DNA from: Ascaphus truei
Taxonomy: Eukaryota > Chordata > Amphibia > Anura > Ascaphidae
Assembly (NCBI GenBank): GCA_036426205.1
Contig: CM071571.1
Location: forward strand, 108,783,257-108,847,256
Length of the DNA: 64,000 nt
Direction of reading: 5' to 3'
Each line of letters starts with the position of its first letter. Within the stretch, counting starts at the first letter, position 1. The translations under genes were made by a program, and so were the position numbers. The notes below the pieces were generated by a model. The model saw only the letters and a program-made list of their open reading frames with translations. It was not told where the DNA came from and searched no databases. Of this stretch, positions 10,996-22,514 are shown in pieces.

Positions 10996-11887
10996 GAGAT
11001 GGGACACGCGGGGGCGGCAGATGGTACATGCTTGGCGCCAGGCTACAATGGTGGTCGGCTCGTGCGCCCTCAGCCTTGACGCTGCATGACGTCATGTTGG
11101 CATGGCAACATGGCGTCGACGCCGCGCGGGCCATTGCAGGTACAGAGGAGCCAAATAAAATGGGCCTACATGTGCGAGCAGGGAAAATGCATGGGAATTC
11201 CTAGAGCCGCGAAGAACTACTCGCCCCGCGGCCCTAAATCCACTCGCCAAGGGCGTGTTACTTATAATTAATTGTCGAACACATGGTTTATGTATATTAT
11301 TACAAATGTTCTTTTGGCAGAATTGGTTGTTTTATGCAGTATTATTTTAATAATATAGTTTATTCCTCTTATAAGTAAATTTCATCATTTGCACATTGTT
11401 TTTAACTGCACATTTTCCTATTTGATATATTATTTATCACATTGTATTATTCACATAATGTTTTTGATTTTCTCTTTTTTTAAATGTTTTGTTCCCATTA
11501 TGGGTTAAAGTTTCTTGCAGATACATCTCTTTTTTTATATTGTGTTTTTTGTATTGACCTTGATAACCCCATTTCTTGATGGATAGTTATTTAATTATTA
11601 TTGCATTGATCGTAGTTAGTGTTTCCCACTCCCTTATGTATTTATGATAGGGTGGTTGTATTTTGTCTGTAATAGCTAAACCTGTATTCCTTTTGAGTAT
11701 CACCCTTTTTTTCACCCATAACAGATCCGTAGCAGTTTGGCGAGGCACTTTAGAAACTCCACGTATACCTCCCTATGATTGCACATTGCGCCGCGAGGAG
11801 GTACGTGATGACGTCATGACGCGATTTAGCGCGAAACGGAGACAGATCAGCTGGGTATTTAAGATGTGTATCTGCAGTAGTTTTTAT

Positions 11888-11922
11888 CCTTGATAAAGAA
11901 CCTTTGTTCGAAACGCGTAGGA
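11888..11922 (+). other. PLE hammerhead-like motif, copy 1
   Basis: CCTTGATAAA, then GAAC-CTTT-GTTC forming a 4-bp hairpin, then GAAACGCGTAGG. This has the layout of a hammerhead core (CTGANGA, stem II, GAAA), but two core positions are changed (C to T and G to A). A TATTTAAG box lies about 35 bases upstream and AATAAA downstream at about 11947. The same layout recurs antisense at 27787-27820 and 34934-34973. Confidence 0.45.
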
Positions 11923-12142
11923 GGTGTTTCCTGTGCTTTTACTCCAATAAAAATATTGTTATTTGGATCCCCTCCTGACCTCAGTCATTGATGGTGTCTC
12001 TTTTTCGTTTTTCTCTGGATCTATCAGCAGCAGCACATCATCCACTAAAGAGGTGTCCGTGAGTAACCGGGCTATTATGCCCCACTAGCCCAATGAAATT
12101 GTCGTGGTGAGTCCTCCATTCACTCTCAGTTTTCAGGGAATA

Positions 12143-12260
12143 AGGCTTAATACCTTTTATAAGGATTGACTCTCACTTTATGGCATAACACCTCCCTATG
12201 TTTTTGGACAGAATGAATTATTGAGCAGGGTATTTGAGCATTCTTACGAACTTTCTTGCT
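12143..12260 (+). repeat. PLE terminal repeat (pLTR), right copy
   Basis: Starts AGGCTTAATACCTTTTATAA and ends ACGAACTTTCTTGCT, matching 4891-5005 and keeping the same orientation. Sequence between here and 13082 is the rest of the PLE 3' end, with no coding content that I can see. Confidence 0.8.
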
Positions 12261-13082
12261 CTCATAGGCTCTAAACTGACGTCATCATAGGGGTGGCGGA
12301 CCTCGGTGGCTAGCTGTAACTGAAGACAGGCTTTGTATTGAGACGAATACCCCAGGAACTGTGATTTTTTGGCTATAGTAGGCTGATTTAGCCGCTTTCA
12401 TTCTTGAGCAGCCAAACCGCCAAGGTGCATGTGAAGGGCGGCGGGACCATTGCTACACAATGCGTGAATACATTAACACAGCCTGGTTAGAGTGAGAATC
12501 TACACTCTATACACGACCCAGCTGGTGTTATATTCAGAAAAAATTGTCACAATACGGAGGTTGCTATATACTACTGTAAATAAGGATATATAGTAGATAT
12601 ATGATAACAGAATCACAACCTGTCTTTATTGTATGAAAGCCTGACGCTAGCCACAGATATAGCCTGGAAATTCGGTGAGAAGGTTGAGTGAGAGTTCCTA
12701 TCTACGTCAGATAGTTGACAGAACTACCTCAATCCTATTAGCCACCTCTGACACGGGGTTTTTTTAAAAAGTGTTGAATGGTGGTATTTATATGTTTTTT
12801 AAAAAATAAGTATTACATTAAAACTTTTTTCTTTTGGACTTCTCGGCATAAGACGATTAGTCCCCATAGAATTTGTTCAAATGGGTATTTATGCATGCTA
12901 GACCACTGAGTCAGTAGCCAACGAGTACATAGCATAGAGTGCCGGGGAGCTAGGGGTTATCTTTGATCTCTTGATCAACACTGTCAATATACAGACATTC
13001 TCTACCCTCCGAGCACCTGCTTAAATGTGTAAAATAATAGACATTATTTGAGGATGAGCGGTTTTTTTCTCTCTTTATTGAA

Positions 13083-15085
13083 TCTCAGGGCTAAACAAAA
13101 TACTATTTCTTCACTAATTATAACACGCACAGTCTAATCCCGCCGACTCTTCTCTGTCTGAATCCTACTCAGACCACCTCAGCTGCCTGTTCTTCTTCCT
13201 CCATCTCACCTCAGAACTTTGCCAACTATTTAAAGGAAAAGGAGATCCCATACGTCAGACCATCCCTTCTGTATCCTCCTCCCATCCTAAATCTCTTCCT
13301 AACTCTTCTCCTGCATTCATGATTCTTTATCGCTGTCACGGAGGAGTGTGTCGTGTGCTGATCTCCTCTTCTCCCTTTACCACATGCCCTCTGACCCCAT
13401 TCCCTCCCATCTCTAAAACCTCTTGCTCCTACTATAATCCCTACGCTCACACACATTTTTAACTCTCCCCTCTACTCTGGTACCTTCCCTCTCCTTCAAA
13501 CATGCAGCAGTCATACCATTACTCACATACAGGCAAGCTTGGCCCTACCTGTCTTTCTAACTATCAACCTGTCCTCCTTCTGCCTTTGCCTCTAAACTCC
13601 TTGAAGCTGTATTCTCGCTTGCTCCATTTTCTCAACACCTATTCTCCAGACCCTCTACAATCTGGCTTCTGCACTGCTTCACTCACTGAACAGCCCTCAT
13701 AAAATAAACTAATGACCTCCATGCTGCCAAAGACAGAGGTCATTACACTCTCTCATATTACTCGACCTCTCGCAGCATTTGATACGTGGACAACCCTTTC
13801 ACATTCTACATACTCTGGCATTTGTAACAAAGCTCTTCTGGATCTCTCTTACCTCTCCATCGTTTTTTCTGTGTTCTTTTGCAAATACCTCCTCATCGAT
13901 CTCTCTGTGGGGGCCACTACCGGGGCTGACCAGTGTCCTGGACCCTTCTCTTTTTTCTGACTACTCTCTCTCCTAGGTGACCTAATATCTTTGGGTTCAA
14001 AATAATCACCTCGATTGACGACACACCAAAATTACTTTTCTTACCCCTGACCTTACACCTGCTTGTACAGACTAAAGTGTTCTGAATGTTTGTCGGCTTA
14101 CTATCATCCTGGATGGCCCTCTGCCGAATTACATGTCAAAAACAGAGCTCCTCATTTTCTCCAACTGCGGCCTATTTCCTTTTTCTATATTACTGTTGAA
14201 AGTACCATATTCACACAGTAGCCCATGAACGCTGCCTAGGGGGTCACACTCGACGTCCTCTCTCAATTCTCTTCTCACATTCAAAACGTTTCTAAAACCT
14301 GTATTTTTTTTCTCCGCATATTACCAAAGATAAGCCGCGTTCCTCTGTTGCTCGACTGCTAAAAACTTGACTAGGCCCTCATCTCTCCCGTCCGATACTG
14401 TAACCTCCTGCTGTCCGGCCTTCCGCCTCTCACCTTTTCCCCCTACAATCTACTAAACCCGCTTCCAGAATCACTCTACTTTCCTAAATCTGTTCAGCGT
14501 CTCCCCTGCTGAAATCCCTCTCGGCTTCTATCAAATCCCATATCACCACACTCAATTCTCCTCCTCACTTTTAAAGCTTTACACTCTTCTGCTCCTCCTT
14601 ACATACCAGCTCTAATTTCTGTATACACAATCCCGACACTTGCATCTCTGCTCAAGGATGTCTTCTCTCTATCGGTTCTGTATCTAAAGCCCCTCTGCCG
14701 CCTAAAACCCTTCTCTCTGACTGCCCACACCTCGGGAATGCCCTTCCCCCTAATATCTGACTAGCACCCTCTCTATCACCTTTACCACAACCTGCTTAAG
14801 GAAGCATATGAGTAGCTCTATGAGTGATAGTTTTACACAGTATAAATAAATCTTGGCCCTTTGCAGACGCCACTTACCAGAATGCCCTCTTACTATCTCT
14901 GTACGTTCTTCCTAGCAACAAAATTAGATTGTAAGCTCTTCGGAGCAGGGACTCATTTCCTAAATGTTACTTTTATGTCTAAAGCATTCTCCCCCTTGTG
15001 TTATTTAATTATTTTATTTTTTATATGATTGTTACATGTATAATACTGCTGTATGTGCTATTGTAGACAATTAAATGCCTATATA
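13083..15085 (+). mobile_element. L2-type LINE, 3' portion
   Basis: Continuation of the L2 interrupted at 4882. Broken plus-strand frames spell out the L2 reverse transcriptase: NYQPVLLLPLPLN near 13560, then an eroded AAFDT motif (13767-13790), the SLWG/PQGS region near 13900 and the later thumb and C-terminal parts to about 14760. The 3' untranslated end contains the well-known L2 text TTAGATTGTAAGCTCTTCGG at about 14924-14943, and ends in an A/T-rich tail. Every frame is interrupted by stops or indels. Confidence 0.8.
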
Positions 15086-15089
15086 ATAA

Positions 15090-15140
15090 AGACATACATA
15101 CATCATATACATACATACATACATACATACATACACACAT
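15090..15140. repeat. (CATA)n microsatellite
   Basis: Tandem CATA units directly after the L2 3' end, a usual place for such repeats to grow. Confidence 0.9.
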
Positions 15141-15479
15141 TTTGTCTTGTTAATGTAATGTCCTGCTCCTTTTTTATATTTAATATTGTGATTATTTTTC
15201 TTCTAACTTTTTAGGTTATCTTTTATACTACAGTAGCTCTGGACACTTAATAATTCAAAAACATATCTCCTGAACAGACCATCATATTTTTTAAAAAATA
15301 AGAGCTTTGGAAAGGGCAAAAAGCGATCTCTTAAACTAAGTAAAATAAAGTGCAAACATGACAATCAGTGAGACGGCTACTTTAAAATATTAATCTCATG
15401 AGAAGAGGAGCAGCGTAATGGGAACGCCATTTTGTCAAGTGCAAGGAAATTGTTCAGATCTGTGTCAAACTATTTGTTT

Positions 15480-15625
15480 ATAATCTCTGCTCCTCGTCCA
15501 TAAAATTAGATTGTAAACCCCCTGGATAGGAACTCATCATTGTGAGGAATGTTATGTACAGCACATGGCTATGTATAAATAATATGTAATGTGATTATCT
15601 ATGTGCATCATTAGTGATTACGGAA
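15480..15625 (+). mobile_element. L2/SINE-type 3' tail relic
   Basis: Contains AAATTAGATTGTAAACCCCC and the following text characteristic of L2 3' ends. No coding part is attached. It could be a SINE that borrowed the L2 tail. Confidence 0.5.
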
Positions 15626-17468
15626 CGGCCTTCACATATGGTGTGTTAGACGCTTAATGCTCTGCACAGTAATAGAGAGAAAACAGCTGACGCTTATGAG
15701 CCCAAGTTCTCCATGTCAACAAAAATTGCATTAAGAAACATATACACTGTAATACACTTGCCATGTAGCCCCGTGCGGGGGCAGTTGGTAGAGGTAATCA
15801 AGCGCCACTTCCCAAAAATTTTTTGATTACCTATTGAAAGCTAAAATGTGTTCTCCCGTGATCGATCAGCAAAGATCCTGCTTCATGTGGTTCTAAAAGG
15901 CTGCATTTCAGTTTTGATCAATCCTTCAATCTGTGTAACTCACGCACCTACAATGTATTCTAATATTATTAAGGTAACTTATTTATTGTTACAGTTTGAG
16001 ACTCAAACTGATGGGAATAATGGCAACAAAACTGAAAACAAACATGAAAGGGTTACAAATATCTTGCACTGCTAGGGAAGTGTGCTAAATCTGCTTTATA
16101 AATCAAGGTACTCACTATAGTAAAATTGCCAATTGAATCATATAATATAATAAATGTGAAGTATTATCAATAATAACAGAACTGATTTATTAGAAGGAAA
16201 AAAAAAACACAAGTAGGATATTGCTGGATGCCCCTTTAACAGCAATCCCCTCAAAAGATTGAAAATTGGTATAGTAACACATTTGTACTATTGCTACTAT
16301 TAGTCAGTAAATATAATGTTATTGTAAAAGGCGTTTCCCTATTTCTATTTTTTCTTTGTTTTTCAATTGGTTTTAATTTCACTGGGAGCAGAGGTACAAT
16401 GGTGACTTATAATAGCTTGGGAACATTTTAGAAAAGGAGTGCAAATAAATAATAATTAACAAAGGACAAACCTTAAGACAGCAAAGATTTGGTAAAATGT
16501 AGAGCGAGGCATCTTTTTCTATTGGAGAGAGGGGATGCTTCTTTACAATTATAACAAAACAAGCGCACAACATCAGGACGTGTCATAATCCTTCCGTGTG
16601 GACCATTACCCCTATCCCCTCCCCCCCCCCCCCAAAACAAAAACAAATGTAATTTACCAATTCAAACATGTCCTGTAAGTACCTCCAGTGCAAGAATATG
16701 TCCTATGAAATAAAAAGCATAATAAATATGAGCCAATATTCTTTAGTAACTGCGTGAACTGTGAGAATAACTTTCACAAATCTAATACAAATTAACCTCC
16801 CAAGCCACTTTAACACATTTATCAACTCTCCAATAAAAATTGACCCTTCAAGCAGCAGTTCGCATTAACCATATTTTACTTTAAGAGTGAGGTTCAAATG
16901 GAGCTCTACCTTAGCCCACTGCACTCTAATCAGATACATTATTTTGTGCACCAAAAAAACAAGCATTTTCTTTTAAAAGAAAGACCAGGGCATGCTCAAA
17001 GTGCTTGATTCTAAAATGATTGAAGATCAACTGATAAAGGCTTCTGGAGAGGATTGCTGCTCTCCAACATTTCAGAATATGATCACAGTTAGATCAACCT
17101 TAGCTCAATGTTTATCAGCAGTCTATGAAATTTGGTCATGGTCGTTTCTCCCAGGCCATGTCTCTGCCTGCGTTTAGCCGCAAGTTATCTTGCAGCAGGG
17201 ACGCTTTGCTGCCAAAGTAAGTACCGTACCTTACCATAGCCCTTACCCTAAAACCTATACAAAAAGAGGATGGGATCCCCCAGACAAAGGGTAGTCCCAG
17301 AAACTCAAAATAATGGGGGCACTAACGGAAATGTGAGAAAATATCAAAGGACAATTTATTGGATGAACAGTAGACAAGATTTACATATTTAAACTCTAAA
17401 AGGCACAAAACATACAAAGCGAGTAGAATGCCCCTTTCTGTTAATAAAGTGTTATTCCCATATTTATA
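15626..17468. other. Unannotated intron 1 sequence
   Basis: AT-rich with a poly-C run at about 16619-16633 and short A runs. No coding similarity or transposon ends that I can support. Confidence 0.5.
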
Positions 17469-17476
17469 CATTACTG

Positions 17477-17518
17477 CAGGGGGGCGCAAACTTTTTTCCA
17501 TGCGCCCCCCTGCCGGCT

Positions 17519-17553
<35 letters not shown>

Positions 17554-17825
17554 CTTACCCGCGCTCCGGCGTAATGATGTCACGTTGCCATAGCAACGTG
17601 ACGTCACATGACCTCGCAGCGTCATTTTGACGCCGCGTTGCCATGGCGACGCAGGGAGGAAGCCGCCGGAGCCACGGTAAGTTAGGTTTACAGAGGCCCT
17701 GCAGCTCCCCCGGCACTTAATTTAAGTGCCTTCGGGAAGCGCGCGGGGCCTCTGTAAACCCTGCGCCCCCCGTCGGCAGTGTCGCGCCCCCCCTGGGGGT
17801 AGCGCCCACAATTTGCGCACCGCTG
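17477..17825. mobile_element. hAT-type MITE, copy 1
   Basis: Perfect 8-bp target duplication CATTACTG at 17469-17476 and 17826-17833. Ends are CAGGGGGGCGCAAACTTTT and the inverted AATTTGCGCACCGCTG. An 8-bp target and CAG...CTG ends define the hAT superfamily. The interior is GC-rich, with repeated GACGTCA/CATGACC segments and a poly-C run, and no transposase. Confidence 0.9.
17521..17551. repeat. Poly-C run of 31
   Basis: Uninterrupted run of 31 C in the first part of the hAT-type MITE. Length is likely to vary and to be hard to sequence accurately. Confidence 0.9.
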
Positions 17826-17833
17826 CATTACTG

Positions 17834-18645
17834 TATTGTTCTTTTATGTATCTCAATAAATTATATACAGTAGTAGTTTTAATTAGTAGACTGCCCTATG
17901 AGTGGAAATAGAGGTGATTACATCTCACTATGAATTAAATTACATTGATAAGTTGTTTACTGTTTGCCTTAAATCTTGGGATTATAGGGAATGCGTTGAC
18001 TTTATGGAACTATTAGAACTGGTTCACTGATAAATCTGTTTTGAAAACAGGAAATCTGCACATCTTCAAAGTGCAGAAACCTTTCCCCCTCAAATCTAAA
18101 ATAGAGAAACTGTATTGTACAGTAAGTGACAGGGATGTTCTCTGTTCTTCATTGTATATCATCCATGGTACATGTTTAACTACATAATTATAGTGCATGA
18201 AATCAGATGCCACTGTAGTACGAGATAGAATTCTACAGAACGGCATACAGTATATAAAGACCTAATTTAATTTCTCATTTGCTTTTTACTCAATTAGTAA
18301 GATTATTTTTTTACTCTATATGTACTTTTAGAAATCAACAAAGAAATATCCCTTTTTTGTTATTATAGATGGATAATACAATGTAGTTTTATAAAAGAGA
18401 TAAGGCGCACAAAGTAAGTACATATATGATAAAATGTATCAAATAAAAAAATAAGTAAATATCCAGATTTACCCCATGGTAAATAACTGCAGGTTAATAT
18501 TGGCAAAAGGTTGATACTGCTGCTGGATGAAATCAGGGTAGCGTTTATCTAGTAAGAACGCTCTTGTAGCACGCACAGTCCTCGTAGCTTGGCAAAAACA
18601 GGACGAGACAATGCGTCTAGTCTCTCTTCTTAGAATTTCTGCATC
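17834..18645. other. Unannotated intron 1 sequence
   Basis: AT-rich; nothing recognised on either strand. Confidence 0.5.
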
Positions 18646-18648
18646 TAA

Positions 18649-18973
18649 GGTCACGATCATGGTGTGAGAGTGCGCGCTACCGTATGCGTGCACGTGATGC
18701 ACGCCTTTACCTGCAGCCATCTGTGGACTGGGTAGACACGATAGGGAGGTGTGTCGGGGGGCATGGCCGGGACGTCATGGAGCTGGTTTGCCCTCATTGG
18801 GCGAACTGCTCACGTGACCTGGCCATCGCGGGAGGAAACAAATGTATTAGTTTCCTTGTGCATCGTGAGCGGCGGTGCTTCTGGTAACGGCCGCGTGCTC
18901 TGAAGACGGCCTCATAAAGGCACATAATTTTGATCACGCCGCGAGTGCGGTCGTGATAACCATGGACACGGCC
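18649..18973. mobile_element. PIF/Harbinger-type MITE
   Basis: Flanked by TAA at 18646-18648 and 18974-18976. Ends GGTCACGATCATGG and, inverted, CCATGGACACGGCC. The interior shares the segment GAGCTGGTTTGCCCTCATTG with the element at 24776-25156, where it is in the opposite orientation, so they are relatives. No transposase. Confidence 0.75.
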
Positions 18974-19324
18974 TAAGCGTGTGGGGAGGATCGCTCCATT
19001 AGACGCAGGCACCAAGAGGTAGCAACCGTTTGGGAACTGTTCCAGCTGACACTACACTAAACAGAGCGGAATTACACAGAGAGTTATTTGTAAATAGTTG
19101 CCATTGGTTCTCTTGGGGGCAGATTTTCGATCCAGGGAATATGTGGAAACGAGAAGAAATACCACAAAATAGTGGAATGTTATTTTACAGTATATAAATC
19201 TTTAGTAGATCTAGAGAGTTTAAACTCACAATTTGATTTTCTTGAGTTTTATGCTTGTATCACAAGAATTGTGTGATATCCACAGTCGGTCAACCAGGTA
19301 CCTTCCTTCTCCAATGCCTGTGTC

Positions 19325-19811
19325 ATGAAAGGGAACAAGAAGACAAATAAAAGGCCTGAGAATTCAGAGGATGAACAATTCAGCAGGATGGAGCTGTAAA
19401 TGGAATCTTCAGAGAATGAGCTTTTAACAGGCCCATTTCACAAGGCAGTGAGAGGGTTCTTACAGATCGAGGACGAGCCTTCCCCTTCAGAACCTAGAGA
19501 TTGCCTATTCAGGAGTCTGCTTAGGAAGCCAATGACCTTCCTTGAACACAAGAGGAAGAATATGATCAAAGGAGAGTGGTCCTAGCCCGACATAAAATCT
19601 CCTTTGACTAGAACATTTTCAAGAATGTATCCATTAAAGGAAAAATAAATGGAAGTATGAGATTCTCCCCAAAGGTGGACACGGTGATATCAATGTTGGC
19701 CAGAAGAACAACCCTGCCTGTGTACAATGCAGCTTCCTTTTGAAACGCTATAGACAGGCGGATGGAGAACACATTGAAGAACTCGTTTACTGCTGCGGTT
19801 GGAGCTTGCAG
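19325..19811 (+). pseudogene. DIRS-type retrotransposon gag, 5' part
   Basis: Plus-strand frames give MIKGEWS (19552 region), then after a frameshift PKVDTVISMLARRTTLPVY and later DRRMENTLKNSF with AAVGAC. This order (IKxEW, YP, PKVD, LP, a DR-x-E motif) matches the ORF1/gag protein of DIRS tyrosine-recombinase retrotransposons, common in amphibians. One stop (in AASF*NAIDRR) and frame changes show that it is dead. A solo LTR interrupts it at 19812, and the same protein resumes at 20226. Confidence 0.65.
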
Positions 19812-20225
19812 TGACGGTGCTCGTCTCCAATCAGGAAGCGGACCCGCAGGGCTGAGGTAGGGATACAAATTAACCGACTAGAGCCCAGGGACAGAGTCCT
19901 GTTAGAATATCTATAGTCGATAAGAAAGCAAGGGTCAAGGCAGGCGACACTGGTGAATAGTCCAGACGACAGGCAAAAGGTCAGGGCAGGCGGAAGGCAG
20001 CGAGGTCACGGTCCAGGGTCAGCAGCAGGGTTTCCAAATAGGCGAAAGGGTAATGCGTGGCAGCAAAGGCCAGCCAGAGCTGCAGTAAACAGAACTTTGC
20101 TCGGCGACTCACACTGGGAACTGCAGCCTTAAGTAGCAGGCTGGCAGAACTGAGGAAAAAGGGCAGGCAAGCTGGAACACCTGAACTGCCAGAAACCCCG
20201 GCATGGATCGGGCATAACACTTACA
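19812..20225. mobile_element. Solo LTR inside the DIRS gag
   Basis: Begins TGACGGTGCTCG and ends AACACTTACA, a TG...CA structure of 414 bp, and is flanked by CTTGCAG on both sides (19805-19811, 20226-20232). It contains the AGGTCAGGGCAGGCGG-type text common in Ty3/gypsy-like LTRs. The DIRS protein reads across the empty site. The duplication is 7 bp as aligned but the true target may be 5 bp. Confidence 0.6.
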
Positions 20226-20411
20226 CTTGCAGGCCTTCTATAGCCATAACATCCGTCTCAAGAGCAGTAAAGTTATGGATTGCTAATATGGAGGAGGCTC
20301 TCCAAAGCCCAAAGCATTATTCTGAGACTGACCCATACATCTATGCTGTCATGGTGACGAAAGAGAAAGTGTGACATTTCTTATGTATCTGTGATATACA
20401 GTGGAAACATT
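20149..20411. repeat. 263-bp duplicated segment, copy 1
   Basis: Matches 21161-21423 in the same orientation with roughly one difference per ten bases. It covers the last 77 bp of the solo LTR and the first 186 bp of resumed DIRS gag, so the LTR must have been in place before duplication. Confidence 0.85.
20226..20374 (+). pseudogene. DIRS-type gag, 3' part
   Basis: Reads CRPSIAITSVSRAVKLWIAN and MEEALQSP. This follows the part ending at 19811 if the LTR between them is removed. It ends in TGA at 20372-20374 or loses similarity there. Confidence 0.6.
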
Positions 20412-21160
20412 GCCTGTAAACACTAGAGATTATTTGTAGAATATATATTGCATCATATTATGATATGCAAGCATTGCTGTTAGATTATTCATATGATTTC
20501 TGTTGTAAACGACCGCAAAATCTACAGCAGTCTATAAATCGGTTGTAAGTATTGCTGTAAAACCTGTACATGTTTAAAAATCATTATTTTTTAATCAGAA
20601 TTAAATCATCATAGGCCAGATTTACTACAATTGAAAAAAAAAAAAAAAATAAGTAAATATTTCAATTGTTGCTTTGCCAGTATTACAGAATAAATAGCTT
20701 TTGTACCCACTTGGTAGTTGGAAGAGGACCACTGGCTTTATATTCTCATATAGAGGTCAAAATAAACTGCATATGGAATTGGACAGCACCACATTGGGAT
20801 TTTGGAAAACCGCTTTATAACTGAACTCTTATATTAGCAACTTTGCAATTACTGCAGTGTTCCTTACTGAATTGCCTAAGAGCTTTTCACAGTTTTATCT
20901 TTTTATCCTCAATTTGAGAATTATGAAACATCTGTTCAAAATCATAAGGATAGTACAGCATGTCCATGACCATTTTTTGTAACTCACTGGGAATCACTAA
21001 ACTCAGATACTTGTTATGGAATGGCAATTTCTTCAATTGACTTGAATTGCAATTAAAGTCTATTGCGGTGCGATAAACCACATCGGTAATGTTGTGACTC
21101 CATATGTATATAGGTATGTATATTTTTTATGTATTTAGCTCCATTTATCTATATAGCCGT

Positions 21161-21423
21161 ACTGAGAAGAAAGGGCAGGCAAGCTGGAACACCCGAACTG
21201 CAGCAAACTCCGGCATGGATCGGGCATAACCCTTACACTTGCCAGCCTTCTATCGCCATAACATCTGTGTGAAGAGCAATAAAGTTATGGATTGCTAATA
21301 TGGAGGAGACTCTCCAAAGCCCAAAGCATTTTTCTGAGACCGACCCATACATCTATGCAGTCATGGTGACAACAGAGAAAGTGTGACATTTCTTATGTAT
21401 CTTTCATATACAGTGGAAACATT
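21161..21423. repeat. 263-bp duplicated segment, copy 2
   Basis: Second copy of the LTR/DIRS junction, 1012 bp downstream of the first. Followed directly by an antisense L2-type tail. Confidence 0.85.
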
Positions 21424-21550
21424 TATCTATAGCGCTTTACAGCAATTATTGACGTGGCATAATATAACAAATAATGGCAATAAGCACTTCAGACATTACC
21501 ATAACAATAGTAAGGGGGATCCCTGCCCCGAAGAGCTTACTGTATATTAT
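21424..21550 (-). mobile_element. L2-type 3' tail, antisense
   Basis: Contains TAGCGCTTTACA and CCCTGCCCCGAAGAGCTTAC, the reverse complement of the L2/SINE tail text. No coding part is attached. Confidence 0.5.
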
Positions 21551-22514
21551 AAAATTGTATATAAAGAATCTTGCCTAATAAACGCTTTAGCTAATACAAA
21601 TCAGCAATTGAGTAATAATTTCCCAACATACAGTATAAATTATTCCATGCCACTGGTTATTTGAGAATGTACAAAATATTAAATATTCTATGTCATAGAG
21701 CCCATTCTGTGCAAAGATATTTCCTTTTGAGGATCTGCAAGGAAGTGCCCACAGACAAGATATTGTCTAAGAAGTAGGTTCATTCATATAAAACCATAAG
21801 AATTGCATACTGATGACATGGTAGATGTAATCATAAGAAGATCCATTCAATAAAGAAGTATATATAAAATATAAAAAAATATATATAAATATAAAAGTTT
21901 AGTTATGGAAACATACAAAATTAAAGGAGTAATCCAACCCAGCGATTTGTATTTATTTTTTAATTGAAGCCCATTAATATCAGTTCCAGGGACCCCTTGC
22001 CTCCCGGGATACTTACCTCCATAGTAGGTGCAGGTATCCCTCTGCTTTTTAAAGCTCGTGTGGTTTGTAGTGCTGCTTTAATCCACTAATATATATTGAA
22101 AAAGTATTGTGGTGACAGAGGTTGCTAGTCCTGCCGGCTGACAGGAAATACTTATTCAAAATGCACTGATATAAATGCTTGTTGGGGTTGTCAATGTCAC
22201 CCACGAGTACACACAAGGACACGCCCACACCAATTGTTGGTAAAATATAGTTTATTGAAATACTTCGCTTCATGTCACAGCATTAGCAGTTAGGATACCA
22301 CACGCACAATTACCAGGGGAACCTCCACACCTCTTCACAGGTGCCTGGCAGTTACAGTTACTTCTCCTGCGATCATATATTTCCTGGACACAAGTGGCCT
22401 CACCGTTAGTCTTGTCCTGAGATTAGGTTCTGTCCACCCTAGATCGCAAGACAAAGCTTTTATACGCTCATCTCAAAGAGTAGGGAGGGTAAGTCGGCAA
22501 CACGCTCACTAAAA
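21551..22514. other. Unannotated intron 1 sequence
   Basis: AT-rich; no recognised coding or repeat features. Confidence 0.5.

Larger units (their letters stand above)
9323..11285. mobile_element. hAT-like non-autonomous element full of simple repeats
   Basis: The left end begins CAGTGTTTGACAAATCACC and the right end finishes TTGTCGAACACATG, imperfect inverted ends of hAT type. Both ends have ACTCGCC repeats just inside. A short 154-bp relative with the same two ends is at 54762-54915. Between the ends lie a TG tract (9549-9655), a GA-rich block (10008-10370), a CA-rich block (10410-10702) and a GC-rich minisatellite (about 10800-10990). The candidate 8-bp target copies (GTTATATG and GTTTATGT) match poorly, so the insertion is old. 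It sits in the 3' part of the Penelope-like element. Confidence 0.6.
4883..13082 (+). mobile_element. Penelope-like element inserted in the L2 LINE
   Basis: This 8.2-kb insertion encodes a Penelope-type reverse transcriptase with a C-terminal GIY-YIG endonuclease and is bracketed by a 15-16 bp target duplication. About 115 bp at the left end (4891-5005) recurs near the right end (12143-12260), the partial terminal duplication (pLTR) typical of these elements. Two DNA transposons have since inserted within it (8286-8683 and 9323-11285). Removing them leaves about 5.8 kb. The coding region has several frameshifts and stops, so it is dead. Confidence 0.85.

Noticed and set aside
9941..11134. Several 70-217 codon frames on both strands
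   Set aside because: They follow GA-rich, CA-rich and GC-rich simple repeats and have no domain content.
12050..12115. Possible further hammerhead in the PLE 3' end (TGAAATTGTC with an upstream hairpin)
   Set aside because: There is no CTGANGA strand at the right place, so the core is incomplete.
19608..19868. 86-codon minus-strand frame
   Set aside because: It is opposite a DIRS gag fragment that reads on the plus strand.
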